The position numbers and the translations under genes were made by a program. 64,000 bases of DNA from Rothia halotolerans (GTDB lineage Bacteria > Actinomycetota > Actinomycetes > Actinomycetales > Micrococcaceae), in the NCBI RefSeq assembly GCF_004136635.1, contig NZ_NOIU01000002.1, positions 496,001 to 560,000 of the forward strand, written 5' to 3'. The notes beneath the pieces were generated by a model, which saw nothing but the letters and a program-made list of their open reading frames with translations, was not told where the DNA came from and made no database searches. How positions within the stretch are numbered: position 1 is the first letter of the stretch; every line of letters starts with the position of its first letter. This document shows, one piece after another, positions 1-11,044 of this stretch.

Positions 1-148
1 CGACCTGCTGGGCGACCACGGCCGTGCGGTCTCGCTGGAGCACTTCGGCGCCTCGGCGGACTACAAGAGGCTGTACTCCGAGTTCGGCATCACCGCCGAC
101 GCCGTGGCGCAGGCCGCGCGCGACTCGATCGCCTCCCTGCGCGGCTGA
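1..148 (+). CDS. tkt: Transketolase, C-terminal end (partial)
   Basis: Only the last 48 codons are in the window, read in frame from base 2 to the TGA at 146-148. The peptide carries the transketolase C-terminal signature HFGASADYKRLYSEFGIT followed by AVAQAARDSI, which matches the end of the C-terminal domain of the thiamine-diphosphate enzyme. The enzyme moves two-carbon ketol units between sugar phosphates in the non-oxidative pentose phosphate pathway. Its position directly before transaldolase on the same strand is the usual actinobacterial order and supports the call. The catalytic domains lie outside the window. Confidence 0.9.
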   Translation, partial: DLLGDHGRAVSLEHFGASADYKRLYSEFGITADAVAQAARDSIASLRG

Positions 149-158
149 GCCGCCCCGG

Positions 159-191
159 CCCCGGCCGGCTGCTTCCGGCGGCCGGCCGGGG
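159..191 (+). terminator. Hairpin after tkt (possible terminator or attenuator)
   Basis: Perfect 11-bp arms (159-169 and 181-191) enclose an 11-nt loop shortly after the transketolase stop. A second perfect 9-bp stem with a 3-nt loop lies at 249-269, just before the transaldolase ribosome binding site. Neither is followed by a run of T, so partial read-through into tal is possible. Confidence 0.4.
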
Positions 192-292
192 CCCGCGCCT
201 CCGGCGCCTCCCCAGAGGACGCGCCGCGCGCCCCATCAGACCCTGAATCGGCGGCCCGGCGGGCCGCCGCACCATCCCAAGGAGGATCGCAG

Positions 293-1393
293 ATGTCCAC
301 CCCCACCCAGAAGCTGTCGGAGGCCGGAGTCTCCATCTGGCTCGATGACCTCTCCCGCGAGCGGCTCACCAGCGGCAACCTGCAGGAGCTCATCGACGGC
401 CGCGACGTCGTCGGCGTGACCACCAACCCGACGATCTTCGCCCAGGCGCTGTCCCAGGGCGAGTCCTACGACCAGCAGATGAAGGAGCTCGCCGCGGCCG
501 GCAAGGACGTCGAGGAGGCCGTGTTCGCGGTCACCACCGACGACGTGCGCGACGCCTGCGACGTCCTCGCCCCGATCCACGAGGCGACCCAGGGCGTGGA
601 CGGCAAGGTCTCGATCGAGGTCGACCCCCGGCTCGCCCACGACGCGGAGAAGACCACGGAGATGGCCTCCCGCCTCTCCGAGACCATCGGCCGCGAGAAC
701 GTGCTGATCAAGATCCCGGCGACCGAGGCGGGACTGGAGCCCATCGCCGCCACGATCGCCGAGGGCATCAGCGTCAACGTCACGCTGATCTTCTCCCTCG
801 AGCGCTACCGCGCGGTGATCAACGCCTTCATGACCGGCCTGGAGCGCGCCCTCGAGGACGGCAAGGACCTCAGCCGGATCCAGTCCGTGGCGTCCTTCTT
901 CGTCTCCCGCGTGGACTCCGAGGTCGACAAGCGCCTCGAGGCCATCGGCACCGACGAGGCCCGCGAGCTGAAGAGCCGCGCTGGCCTCGCCAACGCCCGC
1001 CTGGCCTACCAGGTCTACGAGGAGGCCTTCTCCTCGGAGCGCTGGAACCGCCTGGCCGAGGCCGGCGCCAAGCCCCAGCGTCCCCTGTGGGCCTCCACCG
1101 GAACCAAGGACCCGAGCCTGCCGGACACGATGTACGTCACCGGCCTGGTCGCCGAGGGCACGGTCAACACCATGCCGGAGAAGACCCTGGAGGCCACCGC
1201 CGACCACGGCGAGATCACCGGGGACACCATCCGCGGGACCTACGACGAGTCCGAGGCGGTGCTCAACCGGCTCGAGTCGCTGGGCATCTCCTACAACGAG
1301 GTCGTCCAGCAGCTGGAGGCCGAGGGCGTGAAGAAGTTCGAGGACTCCTGGGAGGAGCTCCTGGAGACCGTCACCGCGGCTCTCGGCAAGTAA
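293..1393 (+). CDS. tal: Transaldolase
   Basis: Transaldolase of 366 residues moves a dihydroxyacetone unit from sedoheptulose-7-phosphate to glyceraldehyde-3-phosphate in the cytoplasm. GVTTNPTIF (41-49) is the family N-terminal signature. The Schiff-base lysine lies in NVLIKIPAT (K140) and [13 protein letters not shown] follows. The length suits the long actinobacterial type. The ATG is preceded by a strong AAGGAGG at about 279-285. It sits between transketolase and glucose-6-phosphate dehydrogenase. In several relatives pgi lies between tal and zwf; no pgi is present here. Confidence 0.97.
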   Translation: MSTPTQKLSEAGVSIWLDDLSRERLTSGNLQELIDGRDVVGVTTNPTIFAQALSQGESYDQQMKELAAAGKDVEEAVFAVTTDDVRDACDVLAPIHEATQGVDGKVSIEVDPRLAHDAEKTTEMASRLSETIGRENVLIKIPATEAGLEPIAATIAEGISVNVTLIFSLERYRAVINAFMTGLERALEDGKDLSRIQSVASFFVSRVDSEVDKRLEAIGTDEARELKSRAGLANARLAYQVYEEAFSSERWNRLAEAGAKPQRPLWASTGTKDPSLPDTMYVTGLVAEGTVNTMPEKTLEATADHGEITGDTIRGTYDESEAVLNRLESLGISYNEVVQQLEAEGVKKFEDSWEELLETVTAALGK

Positions 1394-1411
1394 GCCGCCG
1401 ATCCACCCCCG

Positions 1412-1440
1412 CCGCGGGCGCCCCGCTCGGGCGCCCGCGG
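1412..1440 (+). terminator. Hairpin between tal and zwf
   Basis: Perfect 12-bp GC-only arms (1412-1423 and 1429-1440) with a 5-nt loop follow the tal stop by 18 bases. There is no T-run. It may end or dampen tal transcription before zwf. Confidence 0.45.
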
Positions 1441-1493
1441 CCGCGTGGGCCGGACCCGGCTCGCGCGGCCGTCGCACTCAACGAAGGATGAGC

Positions 1494-3032
1494 GTGTCCC
1501 CGACTCACGAATCGAATCCTCTCAGGGATCCCCAAGACAGGCGCCTGACCCGCATCGCCGGCCCCTCCGCCCTGGTGCTGTTCGGCGTCACGGGCGACCT
1601 CGCCCGCAAGAAGTTGCTGCCCGCCATCTACGACCTGATGAACCGCGGCCTGCTGCCGCCGAGCTTCGCCCTCGTTGGGTTCGGCCGGCGCGACTGGTCC
1701 GACGAGGACTTCTCCGCGCAGGTCCGCGACGCCGTCGAGCACCACTCCCGCACCCCCTTCCGCGAGGACGTGTGGAACCAGCTGACCTCGGGCATCCGCT
1801 TCGTCCAGGGCGCCTTCGATGATCCCGAGGCCTTCGGCCGGCTGCGCGAGGTCCTCGCCGAGCTGGACGAGGGGCGCGGCACCAAGGGCAACCACGCCTT
1901 CTACCTCTCGATCCCCCCGAACGCCTTCGAGCAGGTCTGCCAGCAGCTGGCCGACAACGACCTCGCGACCCACGAGCAGACCTCGGGGTGGCGGCGGGTC
2001 GTCATCGAGAAGCCCTTCGGCCATGACCTCGACTCGGCGCGGGAGCTCAACGCGATCGTCGAGCGGGTCTTCCCCGCCGACGCCGTCTTCCGCATCGACC
2101 ACTACCTCGGCAAGGAGACGGTCCAGAACATCCTGGCCCTGCGCTTCGCCAACCAGATGTTCGAGCCGCTGTGGAACGCCAACTACGTGGACCACGTGCA
2201 GATCACCATGGCCGAGGACATCGGCATCGGCTCCCGCGCCGGCTACTACGACGGCGTCGGCGCGGCCCGCGACGTCATCCAGAACCACCTGCTGCAGCTG
2301 CTCGCCCTGACCGCGATGGAGGAGCCGATCAGCTTCGGCGCCGACCACCTGCGCGCGGAGAAGGAGAAGGTGCTGGCCGCCGTCCGCCTCCCCGAGGACC
2401 TCGCCGAGGCATCGGCGCTCGGGCAGTACGCCGGCGGCCTGCAGGGCGGCGAGGAGGTCAGGTCCTTCCTGGAGGAGCAGGACATCCCCTCGGACTCCCG
2501 GACCGAGACCTACGCCGCGCTGAAGCTGGACATCAACACCCGCCGGTGGTCCGGCGTCCCGTTCTACCTGCGGGCCGGCAAGCGGCTGGGGCGGCGGGTG
2601 ACCGAGATCGCCGTCGTCTTCAAGTCCTCACCGAACCTGCTGTTCCGGCACCGCTCGCACGAAGAGTCGGACCAGAACGCGCTGGTGATCCGCATCCAGC
2701 CGGACGAGGGCGTGACCATCCGCCTGGCCTCCAAGGTGCCCGGCACCCAGCGGGAGCTGCGCGCGGTCAACATGGACTTCGGCTACGGGGCCTCCTTCAC
2801 GGAGTCGAGCCCCGAGGCCTACGAGCGCCTCATCCTCGACGTCCTGCTCGGGGAGCCGCCGCTGTTCCCGCGCCACGAGGAGGTCGAGCTCTCCTGGAAG
2901 ATCCTCGACCCCTTCGAGCGGCACTGGGAGGAGCAGCGGACCCGCCCGGAGACCTACGAGCCCGGCTCCTGGGGGCCCGACTCGGCACACCGTCTACTCG
3001 CCCGTGACGGGCGCGCCTGGAGGAGGCCATAA
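1494..3032 (+). CDS. zwf: Glucose-6-phosphate 1-dehydrogenase
   Basis: First enzyme of the oxidative pentose phosphate pathway, oxidising glucose-6-phosphate to 6-phosphogluconolactone with reduction of NADP. The Rossmann motif GVTGDLARKK is near residue 31, EKPFGHD near 172, and the substrate-binding and catalytic signature RIDHYLGKE near 200-208. Length is about 512 residues, normal for the family. Start choice: an ATG at 1488 touches the purine stretch CGAAGG and leaves no spacing, whereas the in-frame GTG at 1494 has AAGGA five bases upstream, so I prefer GTG. The stop overlaps the opcA start by one base (TAATG), which indicates co-translation. Confidence 0.96.
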   Translation: MSPTHESNPLRDPQDRRLTRIAGPSALVLFGVTGDLARKKLLPAIYDLMNRGLLPPSFALVGFGRRDWSDEDFSAQVRDAVEHHSRTPFREDVWNQLTSGIRFVQGAFDDPEAFGRLREVLAELDEGRGTKGNHAFYLSIPPNAFEQVCQQLADNDLATHEQTSGWRRVVIEKPFGHDLDSARELNAIVERVFPADAVFRIDHYLGKETVQNILALRFANQMFEPLWNANYVDHVQITMAEDIGIGSRAGYYDGVGAARDVIQNHLLQLLALTAMEEPISFGADHLRAEKEKVLAAVRLPEDLAEASALGQYAGGLQGGEEVRSFLEEQDIPSDSRTETYAALKLDINTRRWSGVPFYLRAGKRLGRRVTEIAVVFKSSPNLLFRHRSHEESDQNALVIRIQPDEGVTIRLASKVPGTQRELRAVNMDFGYGASFTESSPEAYERLILDVLLGEPPLFPRHEEVELSWKILDPFERHWEEQRTRPETYEPGSWGPDSAHRLLARDGRAWRRP

Positions 3033-4024
3033 TGGGCACCGTTCTCGAAGACACGACGACGTCCGACGTCGACAAGACACTCTCCCGGCTCCGCGCCGAG
3101 ACCGGGGTCCGCACCCTCGGCCGGGTCCTCACCCTGGTCATCATCGCCGAGACCGGCCACTCCGAGAAGGCCGTCGAGGCGGCGATCGCGGCCAGCCGCG
3201 AGCACCCCTGCCGCATCATCGTCCACGTGGCCCACGACGCCGGCGCCGCCAACCGCCTCGACGCCGAGATCAACCTGGGCGGCGAGGCCGGCGCCAGCGA
3301 GGTGGTGATCCTGCGCGGCTGGGGCGAGTCCGCCCACGCCTCGGAGTCCCTGCTCGCGGCGCTGCTGCTGCCGGACGTCCCGATCGTGGTGTGGTGGCCC
3401 CACTCCCTGCCCGGCAGCGACGCCGACGACTCGATGCGCCGCATCGCCACCCGCCGGATCACCGACTCGGCCCGCGCCGAGCACCCCTGGAAGGCCCTGA
3501 CCTCCCTGCGCAGGACCTACCGGCCGGGCGACACCGACCTCGCCTGGACCCGGCTGACCCAGTGGCGGATCCAGCTGGCGGCCGTGCTGGACGACCTCCC
3601 CCGCGAGGCGACCCGCAAGGTCGTGGTCGAGGGCTCGGAGCGCTCCCCCTCGGTGATCCTGCTGGGGGCCTGGCTCGGCTACAAGCTCGACGCCGACGTC
3701 GAGGTCGTCGGCGACCCCCTGGAGCGCGGCCTGTTCCGCGTCACCCTGTGCCGGGAGGGCGGGGACGTCACGATCCACCGGCCCGGCCGGAACGTCGCGA
3801 CCCTCTCCCAGCCCGGCAGCCCCGACCAGCAGATCGCCCTGCCCGCCCGCAGCCTCGCGCAGTGCCTCGCGGAGGAGCTGCGGCGGCTGGACCCCGACGA
3901 GGCGTTCGGGGACGTCCTGACCCGGGGCCTGGGCACCGCGCGGGTCACCTGGGTGGAGGGGACCGTCTCCGAGGACGCCGAGACCATCGACGAGGACAAC
4001 CGCACGGAGGCCTACGATGCCTGA
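3032..4024 (+). CDS. opcA: Glucose-6-phosphate dehydrogenase assembly protein OpcA
   Basis: 330-residue OpcA. In cyanobacteria and actinobacteria this protein helps assemble and activate glucose-6-phosphate dehydrogenase. The protein has the actinobacterial OpcA pattern, including a DVPIVVWWPHSLP segment and an acidic C-terminus (DAETIDEDNRTE). AGGAGG at 3021-3026 inside the end of zwf gives it a strong ribosome binding site. The start shares one base with the zwf stop, and pgl begins 8 bases before the opcA stop. The three genes therefore form a translationally coupled unit. Confidence 0.93.
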   Translation: MGTVLEDTTTSDVDKTLSRLRAETGVRTLGRVLTLVIIAETGHSEKAVEAAIAASREHPCRIIVHVAHDAGAANRLDAEINLGGEAGASEVVILRGWGESAHASESLLAALLLPDVPIVVWWPHSLPGSDADDSMRRIATRRITDSARAEHPWKALTSLRRTYRPGDTDLAWTRLTQWRIQLAAVLDDLPREATRKVVVEGSERSPSVILLGAWLGYKLDADVEVVGDPLERGLFRVTLCREGGDVTIHRPGRNVATLSQPGSPDQQIALPARSLAQCLAEELRRLDPDEAFGDVLTRGLGTARVTWVEGTVSEDAETIDEDNRTEAYDA

Positions 4025-4781
4025 TCGCTCTCCCCTGACCATCATCCACCCGGACAAGGACCGGCTGCGCGAGGCAGCCGGCGCGCGGATCGCCCTGGCG
4101 ATCGCCGACGCGCTGGCCGAGCGGGAGACCGTCCACCTCAGCCTGACCGGCGGCAGCATGGGCATCGCCGTCTGGGAGGCCGTGGCCGCGAGCCCGCTGG
4201 CGCAGGACATCGCCTGGGACCGCGTGCACTTCTGGTGGTCCGACGAGCGCTTCCTGCCCGCCGGGGACGGTGAGCGCAACGCCCAGCAGGCCTTCGAGGC
4301 CTTCCTGGGCGCCTCCGCGGTCCCCGCCGGGAACATCCACGTGATGGGCTCCAGCGACGACTACTCGGACCAGCACCGGGCCGCGGAGGTCTACGCCGCC
4401 GAGCTCGCGGAGTGGGCCGAGGAGGGCCGGCCCGCCCCCCGCTTCGACCTGACGCTGCTGGGCATGGGGCCGGACGGGCACATCGCCTCGCTCTTCCCCG
4501 GCCGCCAGGAGATCCAGGACGAGGACGACGCCGTGCTCGGCGTCGAGGACTCCCCCAAGCCGCCCCCGGGACGCGTGACGCTGACCCTGCCGCTGATCAA
4601 CGACTCCGAGCGCGTGTGGTTCCTCGTGGCCGGCGAGGACAAGGCCGGGGCGTTCTCCCGCGTGCTCGCGGCCGCCTATCACCGGGCCTCCGCCGGGGAG
4701 CTGGACGAGACGCCGGCCGCCGGCGCCCGCGGGCTCCGCGAGACGCTGTACCTGGTGACCCGGGACGCCCTCGGCTCCTGA
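4017..4781 (+). CDS. pgl: 6-phosphogluconolactonase
   Basis: 254-residue DevB-type lactonase of the glucosamine-6-phosphate isomerase fold. It hydrolyses the lactone made by glucose-6-phosphate dehydrogenase. Visible motifs are LTGGSMG near the N-terminus (phosphate binding), FWWSDERFLP, and the MGPDGHIASLFPG loop with the general-base histidine region. It overlaps opcA by 8 bases and ends the operon, 50 bases before a strong terminator. 6-Phosphogluconate dehydrogenase (gnd) is not in this window. Confidence 0.95.
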   Translation: MPDRSPLTIIHPDKDRLREAAGARIALAIADALAERETVHLSLTGGSMGIAVWEAVAASPLAQDIAWDRVHFWWSDERFLPAGDGERNAQQAFEAFLGASAVPAGNIHVMGSSDDYSDQHRAAEVYAAELAEWAEEGRPAPRFDLTLLGMGPDGHIASLFPGRQEIQDEDDAVLGVEDSPKPPPGRVTLTLPLINDSERVWFLVAGEDKAGAFSRVLAAAYHRASAGELDETPAAGARGLRETLYLVTRDALGS

Positions 4782-4831
4782 GCTTCAGCGAAGTCCGAGG
4801 GCCCCCGGCCTCTCGCAGGCACCCGCAGACG

Positions 4832-4870
4832 CGAAGAGCGCCGGGACCGTAACGGTCCCGGCGCTCTTCG
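4832..4870. terminator. Bidirectional terminator between pgl and secG
   Basis: Perfect 17-bp arms (4832-4848 and 4854-4870) with a 5-nt loop lie between the convergent pgl and secG genes. The stem is symmetrical and can serve both strands. Confidence 0.85.
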
Positions 4871-4946
4871 TGTATCGGAAGGGGCGTCGTCCGCCCCTCC
4901 CCGGCCATGGTGTCTCCGCCGGCCCCAGTCCGGGAAGCCCCGGCCC

Positions 4947-5195
4947 CTAAGCCGCCGTGAAGCGCAGCAGCAGGGCGTAGGCGATGATCGCCACGACCCA
5001 CAGCACGATGGTGCCCACGGTCAGCCGCACGAGGTTCCGCGAGGCCACGCCCGAGGAGTTCAGCGAGCTGGTCATGCCGCCGCCGAACATGTCGGAGAGG
5101 CCTCCGCCCTTGCCCTTGTTCAAGAGCACGAAGAAGACCGTGAACACGCTCGTGAGGGCGATGATCCCGATCAGGACCCAGCGAATGATTTCCAC
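4947..5195 (-). CDS. secG: Preprotein translocase subunit SecG
   Basis: 82-residue small membrane subunit of the SecYEG channel. It has two hydrophobic spans (about residues 4-24 and 56-77) separated by the conserved cytoplasmic loop GKGGGLSDMFGGG. Translation starts at GTG (5193-5195) with an AAAGG element on the minus strand about 5 bases upstream; no ATG fits. Its place next to tpiA-pgk-gapA is conserved in actinobacteria. Confidence 0.94.
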   Translation of the reverse strand: MEIIRWVLIGIIALTSVFTVFFVLLNKGKGGGLSDMFGGGMTSSLNSSGVASRNLVRLTVGTIVLWVVAIIAYALLLRFTAA

Positions 5196-5285
5196 GTCGA
5201 CCTTTCCCTCGCGCCGGGAAGCCGCCGCGCGGCGCTCCCCGATCGCTCTCGTGTTGTTGACCGGATCCGACTATACGGCATGGGA

Positions 5286-5309
5286 GGGCGGCGGGTCAGC
5301 CCGCCGCCC
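5286..5309 (-). terminator. Hairpin after tpiA
   Basis: Perfect 10-bp arms (5286-5295 and 5300-5309) with a 4-nt loop lie 24 bases past the tpiA stop on the minus strand and before secG. No T-run follows, so partial read-through into secG remains possible. Confidence 0.5.
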
Positions 5310-5332
5310 CGGCCCCTGCCGTCCGCCGTGCC

Positions 5333-6145
5333 CTAGGACGTGACGTGGTCCTCGAAGCGGGCGATGTTGGCGAACTCCTCGGCCTTCAGGGAGGCGCCGC
5401 CGACCAGGACGCCGTCGACGTCGCGCTCGCCCAGGATCGCCGCCGCGTTGGCCGCCTTGACGGAGCCGCCGTAGAGGATGCGCACCTTGCGGGCGACCTC
5501 CTCGCCGTAGAGCTTCTCAAGCTCGGCGCGGATCGCGGCGGACATCTCCTGGGCGTCCTCGGGACCGGCGACCTCGCCGGTGCCGATGGCCCAGACCGGC
5601 TCGTAGGCCACGACCAGGCTCGCGGCGTCCTCGGCGGAGACGCCGGCCAGCGAACCGCGCAGCTGCTCGAGGGTGAAGTCGACGTGGGTGCCCGCCTGGC
5701 GGACCTCGAGACCCTCGCCGACGCAGAGGATGGGGGTCAGCCCGTGCCGGTAGGCGGCGGCCACCTTGCGGGCGCACAGCTCGTCGGACTCGCTGTGGAT
5801 GGTGCGGCGCTCGGAATGGCCGACCAGGGCGAAGTCGCAGTCAAGCTTCTTGAGGAAGGCCCCGGAGATGTCGCCGGTGTAGGCGCCGGAGTCCTGGTCC
5901 GAGAGGTCCTGGCCGCCGTAGGTGAGCTTCAGCTTGTCACCGGCCACCAGGGTCTGCACGGAGCGCAGGTCCGTGGCGGGCGGGAAGACGGCGACCTGGA
6001 CGCGCTCGTGGTCGAACCCGGCGTCGTCGAGGGTCCAGGCGAGCTTCTGCACCAGGGCCACGCCCTCCGCGTGGTCCAGGTTCATCTTCCAGTTGCCGGC
6101 GATGAGCGGCTGACGGTCGAAGACGCCGTCGGTCTGCGTGGTCAT
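5333..6145 (-). CDS. tpiA: Triosephosphate isomerase
   Basis: 270-residue (beta/alpha)8 enzyme that interconverts dihydroxyacetone phosphate and glyceraldehyde-3-phosphate. All catalytic positions are visible: K20 in GNWKMN, H110 in VGHSERR, E182 in [11 protein letters not shown], and the phosphate-binding YGGSV near the C-terminus. The ATG has AAAGGA upstream on the minus strand. It lies 133 bases after pgk, and that gap holds a very stable hairpin that could give tpiA separate expression. Confidence 0.97.
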   Translation of the reverse strand: MTTQTDGVFDRQPLIAGNWKMNLDHAEGVALVQKLAWTLDDAGFDHERVQVAVFPPATDLRSVQTLVAGDKLKLTYGGQDLSDQDSGAYTGDISGAFLKKLDCDFALVGHSERRTIHSESDELCARKVAAAYRHGLTPILCVGEGLEVRQAGTHVDFTLEQLRGSLAGVSAEDAASLVVAYEPVWAIGTGEVAGPEDAQEMSAAIRAELEKLYGEEVARKVRILYGGSVKAANAAAILGERDVDGVLVGGASLKAEEFANIARFEDHVTS

Positions 6146-6234
6146 GGGGGTTCCTTTCGAGGAGCCGCCGGGGCGGGCCGCGGCGGTCGGATGAGGGAAA
6201 GGGCCGGGGCCGTCTCGGGACGCCGGCCGGAGAG

Positions 6235-6274
6235 GGGCGAGGAAGGCGGACCGCGCGGTCCGCCTTCCTCGCCC
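6235..6274 (-). terminator. 20-bp perfect hairpin between pgk and tpiA
   Basis: Arms 6235-6254 and 6255-6274 form an uninterrupted palindrome that begins five bases after the pgk stop codon on the minus strand. It is the longest stem in the glycolytic block. It probably terminates or stabilises the pgk transcript. Confidence 0.6.
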
Positions 6275-6278
6275 TCGC

Positions 6279-7502
6279 TCAGGCGCCGAGCGCCTCGAGC
6301 CCGGGCAGGGTCTTGCCCTCGATGAACTCCAGGGAGGCTCCGCCGCCGGTGGAGATGTGGCCGAACTGGTCGTCGCTGAAACCGAGGTTGCGCACGGCCG
6401 AGGCGGAGTCGCCGCCGCCGATCACGCTCATCGCCGGGGAGTCGGCGATGGCCCGCGCGACGCTGCGGGTGCCCTCCGCGAAGGCGGGCATCTCGAAGAC
6501 GCCCACGGGGCCGTTCCAGAAGATCGTCCCGGCCTTGGCGATGTAGTCGGCGAAGACCTCGCGGGTCTCGGGCCCGATGTCCAGGCCGGTGCCGGAGGCG
6601 CCGATCTCCCCTTCCTCGAGGGATTCGATGGGACGCACCTCGGTGCGGGCCTCGGCGTCGAACTTCTCCGCCCAGACGATGTCCCGCGGCAGCACGAACT
6701 CGGTGCCGGCCTCCTCGGCCCGCTTGAGGTACGCCTGCACGTTCTCGACCTGGTCCGCCTCGAGGATCGAGTCGCCGACCCGGTAGCCCTGGGCGGCCGC
6801 GAAGGTGTAGCCCATGCCGCCGCCGATCAGCAGGGCGTCCGCCCTGCCGATCAGGTTGTCGATGACCGCCAGCTTGTCCGAGACCTTGGATCCGCCCATG
6901 ATGACGACGAAGGGACGGTCGGGGTCCTGGATGACCTTGGTGAGCACGTCCAGCTCGGTCTTGACCAGGTCCCCGAGGTAGGAGGGCAGCCGCTGCGCGA
7001 TGTCGTAGACCGAGGCGTGCCGGCGGTGGACGGCGCCGAACGCGTCGTCCACGTAGGCGCCGTGCTCGCCGGTCAGGGAGGCGAGCTCCCCGGCGAGCTC
7101 GGCGCGCTCCGACTCGTCCTTGGAGGTCTCCCGCGGGTCGAAGCGGACGTTCTCCAGGACCAGGATCTGGCCGTCCCGGAGCGCCTCCGCCTTGGCGCGG
7201 GCATCCTCGCCGACGACGTCCTCGGCCGCCAGGACCTCGACGTCGGCCAGCTCGCGCAGCCGCTCGGCCGCGGGGGCCAGCGAGTACTTCGGATCCACCT
7301 GGCCCTTGGGGCGGCCCAGGTGGGCCATCACGATGACACGCGCCCCGGCGTCGGCCAACTTCTCCAGGACCGGCAGCGAGGCGCGGATGCGCCCGTCGTC
7401 GGTGACCCGGTTCCCGTCCAGCGGGACGTTGAGGTCCGAGCGGACCAGGACGGTCCGTCCCTCCACTCCCCCGGATATCAGCTCGGCCAGTGCGTGTGCC
7501 AT
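6279..7502 (-). CDS. pgk: Phosphoglycerate kinase
   Basis: 407-residue glycolytic kinase that transfers the acyl phosphate of 1,3-bisphosphoglycerate to ADP. The N-terminal substrate signature RSDLNVPLD is at 21-29 and HLGRPKG at 61-67. The nucleotide-side motifs NGPVGVFE and GGGDS are near the C-terminus. The length is that of a single-domain-pair bacterial Pgk. It lies 51 bases after gapA on the same strand, so the two are probably co-transcribed. Confidence 0.97.
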   Translation of the reverse strand: MAHALAELISGGVEGRTVLVRSDLNVPLDGNRVTDDGRIRASLPVLEKLADAGARVIVMAHLGRPKGQVDPKYSLAPAAERLRELADVEVLAAEDVVGEDARAKAEALRDGQILVLENVRFDPRETSKDESERAELAGELASLTGEHGAYVDDAFGAVHRRHASVYDIAQRLPSYLGDLVKTELDVLTKVIQDPDRPFVVIMGGSKVSDKLAVIDNLIGRADALLIGGGMGYTFAAAQGYRVGDSILEADQVENVQAYLKRAEEAGTEFVLPRDIVWAEKFDAEARTEVRPIESLEEGEIGASGTGLDIGPETREVFADYIAKAGTIFWNGPVGVFEMPAFAEGTRSVARAIADSPAMSVIGGGDSASAVRNLGFSDDQFGHISTGGGASLEFIEGKTLPGLEALGA

Positions 7503-7553
7503 CGTGTCAGCGCTCCAAACGTCGTCGTGAGGTGGTCCGTGTCTACCGGTAGC

Positions 7554-8944
<1,391 letters not shown>

Positions 8945-9919
8945 TCAGCCGGCCTCGGGCCGGTCCACCGCGTCGGTGCCGGGGATGCCCTCGGCCGCGG
9001 CGTGCTTGTCCGCCATCGCCAGCAGCCGCCGGATCCTGCCGGCGATCGCGTCCTTGGTCAGCGGCGGGTCCGCCAGCCGTCCGAGTTCGTCGAGGCTCGC
9101 GTGGCGGTGGGCCAGGCGGAGGCGGCCCGCGTAGAGCAGGTGGTCCGGGACCTCCTCGCCCAGGATCTCCAGGGCGCGCTCCACCCGGGCGCCGGCGGCC
9201 ACGGCGGCCTGGGCCGAGCGGCGGAGGTTGGCGTCGTCGAAGTTGGCCAGGCGGTTGGCGGTGGCGCGCACGTCGCGGTGGGTGCGGCGGTCCTGCCACT
9301 GCTCGAGCATCCCGTGCGCGCCCATCCGGCGTAGCAGCTGGGCGATGGTCTCACCGTCGCGCACCACGACGCGGTCCGCCCCCCGGACCTCCCTCGCCTT
9401 CGCGAAGACGTCCAGCCGCCGCGCCGCGCCGACCAGCGCCAGCGCAGCCTCCGGCCCGGGACAGGTGAACTCCATGGCCGAGGAGCGGCCGGGCTCGGTC
9501 AGCGAGCCGTGGGCCAGGAACGCCCCGCGCATGACGGCCTCCGACTCGGCGAGCGAGCCGTTGACGACGGCGGGCGGCAGCCCCCGTACCGGCCGGCCGC
9601 GGGTGTCCAGCAGGCCCGTCTGCCGGGCCAGCGCCTCGCCGCCGCGGCGCACGCGCACCACGTAGTGCTCCCCGCGCTTGAGCGCTCCCCCGGAGACGCC
9701 GAGCAGCTCGCTGCGGTGCCCGTAGACCTCCTCGACCACGCCGCGCACCCGCTGTGCGGTCGGCAGGTGGTCCAGCTCGGCCTCGATGACGATCTGGTCC
9801 CCCACCAGGTGCAGCCCTCCCGCGAACCGCAGGATGGTCGCGACCTCGGCCTGCCTGGTCACGGATTTCGGCACATCGAGGGCGGCGAGTTCGTCTTTCA
9901 CGAGTGCCGTGAGGGCCAT
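8945..9919 (-). CDS. whiA: DNA-binding protein WhiA
   Basis: 324-residue WhiA, with an N-terminal LAGLIDADG-homing-endonuclease-like region and a C-terminal helix-turn-helix ([18 protein letters not shown]). In Streptomyces it acts with WhiB to control sporulation septation. In non-sporulating actinobacteria it is conserved and linked to cell division. It is the last gene of the yvcK-whiA end of the conserved uvrC-rapZ-yvcK-whiA group. It begins with ATG at 9919, 88 bases after yvcK. Confidence 0.95.
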   Translation of the reverse strand: MALTALVKDELAALDVPKSVTRQAEVATILRFAGGLHLVGDQIVIEAELDHLPTAQRVRGVVEEVYGHRSELLGVSGGALKRGEHYVVRVRRGGEALARQTGLLDTRGRPVRGLPPAVVNGSLAESEAVMRGAFLAHGSLTEPGRSSAMEFTCPGPEAALALVGAARRLDVFAKAREVRGADRVVVRDGETIAQLLRRMGAHGMLEQWQDRRTHRDVRATANRLANFDDANLRRSAQAAVAAGARVERALEILGEEVPDHLLYAGRLRLAHRHASLDELGRLADPPLTKDAIAGRIRRLLAMADKHAAAEGIPGTDAVDRPEAG

Positions 9920-10007
9920 GCTGAGATTACCTCCGGATTGGGGCTGGGCGGGCGCGGTCGAGAAGGCGCGCGAGATCGCCGGACGGCGATGAGGACCTGT
10001 GCCGAGG

Positions 10008-11033
10008 TTACACGCTCGGTTCAGGCGGTTCCACGTGGGGGCCGGCGGCCGGGCCGCACATGACCTCGCGGTAGGCCGCCGCCAGCAGCTCCGGGTCGTG
10101 GACGTCCGCGGAGCCCTCGGCGCGCACAGGGCGCCAGTGCACCCGGGCGCCGTAGCGGGCCGCCGCCGCCTCGAACTCCGCGTGGCAGTCGATCGCCTCG
10201 GGGTCCGCTATCACGACGTCGACCCGCAGCCCCGGCGCGTAGCGCTCGAGCGTCTCCAGGTGTCCGGCCGCACCCAGCCCCGCCGTCTCGTGCTGCTCCA
10301 GCCCCAGGTTCATCGTGACGCAGATCCTCGCCTGAGAGGCGAGCAGGGCCTCACGGTTGGCGGGGACGAGCAGGTGCGGCACCACCGAGGTGAACCAGGA
10401 GCCCGGCCCGAGGATCACCCACTCGGCCGAGCGGATCGACTCCACGGACTCGGGGCACGGGCGGGGGGCCTCCGGGAGCAGGGAGACGTCCTCCACCCGG
10501 GGCGCCTTCGCCAGGCGCGCCTGGCCCGCGATCGAGCGGCTGGTGCCGTTCGGGTACATCGCGCGGCCGGTGATGACCAGCGGGTCCAGGGCCATCGGCA
10601 GCACCCTGCCGTGGACCTTCAGGAGCCGGCCCGCCCACTCGAGGCCCTCGATCGGGTCCTCCAGCATCTGCCACAGGGCGAGGATGATCAGGTTCCCCAT
10701 CGCGTGCCCGTGCAGCTCCTGCGGCCCCTCCGGCAGCCCCTCGAACCGGTGCTGCATGGCCCGCTGCCACAGGTGGCCCCACTCGGAGTCGTCGCACAGC
10801 GCGGAGAGCGCCATCCGGAGGTCGCCCGGGGGCAGCACGCCGAACTGCTGGCGCAGGCGGCCGGAGGAGCCGCCGTCGTCGGCCACGGTCACCACGGCGT
10901 CGATGTCCGGGGTCAGCCGGCGCAGGGCCGAGAGCGAGGCGTAGAGGCCGTGGCCCCCGCCCAGCGCGGTGACCCGCGGCCCGGACCGGTCCCGGCCCTC
11001 CCCTGCCTCGTCTGCTGCCTCCCGATGCGCCAT
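10008..11033 (-). CDS. yvcK: Gluconeogenesis factor YvcK/CofD-like
   Basis: 341-residue protein of the YvcK (UPF0052) family, needed for growth on gluconeogenic carbon sources and for cell shape in Bacillus and mycobacteria (CuvA). The nucleotide-binding start [19 protein letters not shown] and the [14 protein letters not shown] motif are clear, and the NLIILALW and [16 protein letters not shown] segments follow. I choose the ATG at 11031-11033, which has GGGAGG upstream. A longer reading frame extends through rapZ but its N-terminus is arginine-rich and not family-like. The rapZ stop is 11 bases away. Confidence 0.93.
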   Translation of the reverse strand: MAHREAADEAGEGRDRSGPRVTALGGGHGLYASLSALRRLTPDIDAVVTVADDGGSSGRLRQQFGVLPPGDLRMALSALCDDSEWGHLWQRAMQHRFEGLPEGPQELHGHAMGNLIILALWQMLEDPIEGLEWAGRLLKVHGRVLPMALDPLVITGRAMYPNGTSRSIAGQARLAKAPRVEDVSLLPEAPRPCPESVESIRSAEWVILGPGSWFTSVVPHLLVPANREALLASQARICVTMNLGLEQHETAGLGAAGHLETLERYAPGLRVDVVIADPEAIDCHAEFEAAAARYGARVHWRPVRAEGSADVHDPELLAAAYREVMCGPAAGPHVEPPEPSV

Positions 11034-11044
11034 GCCGGCCTCCC

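Noticed and set aside
1494-1520. Sequence AATCGAATCC, reminiscent of a tRNA T-arm
   Set aside because: It lies in the zwf coding start, and no cloverleaf can be formed around it.
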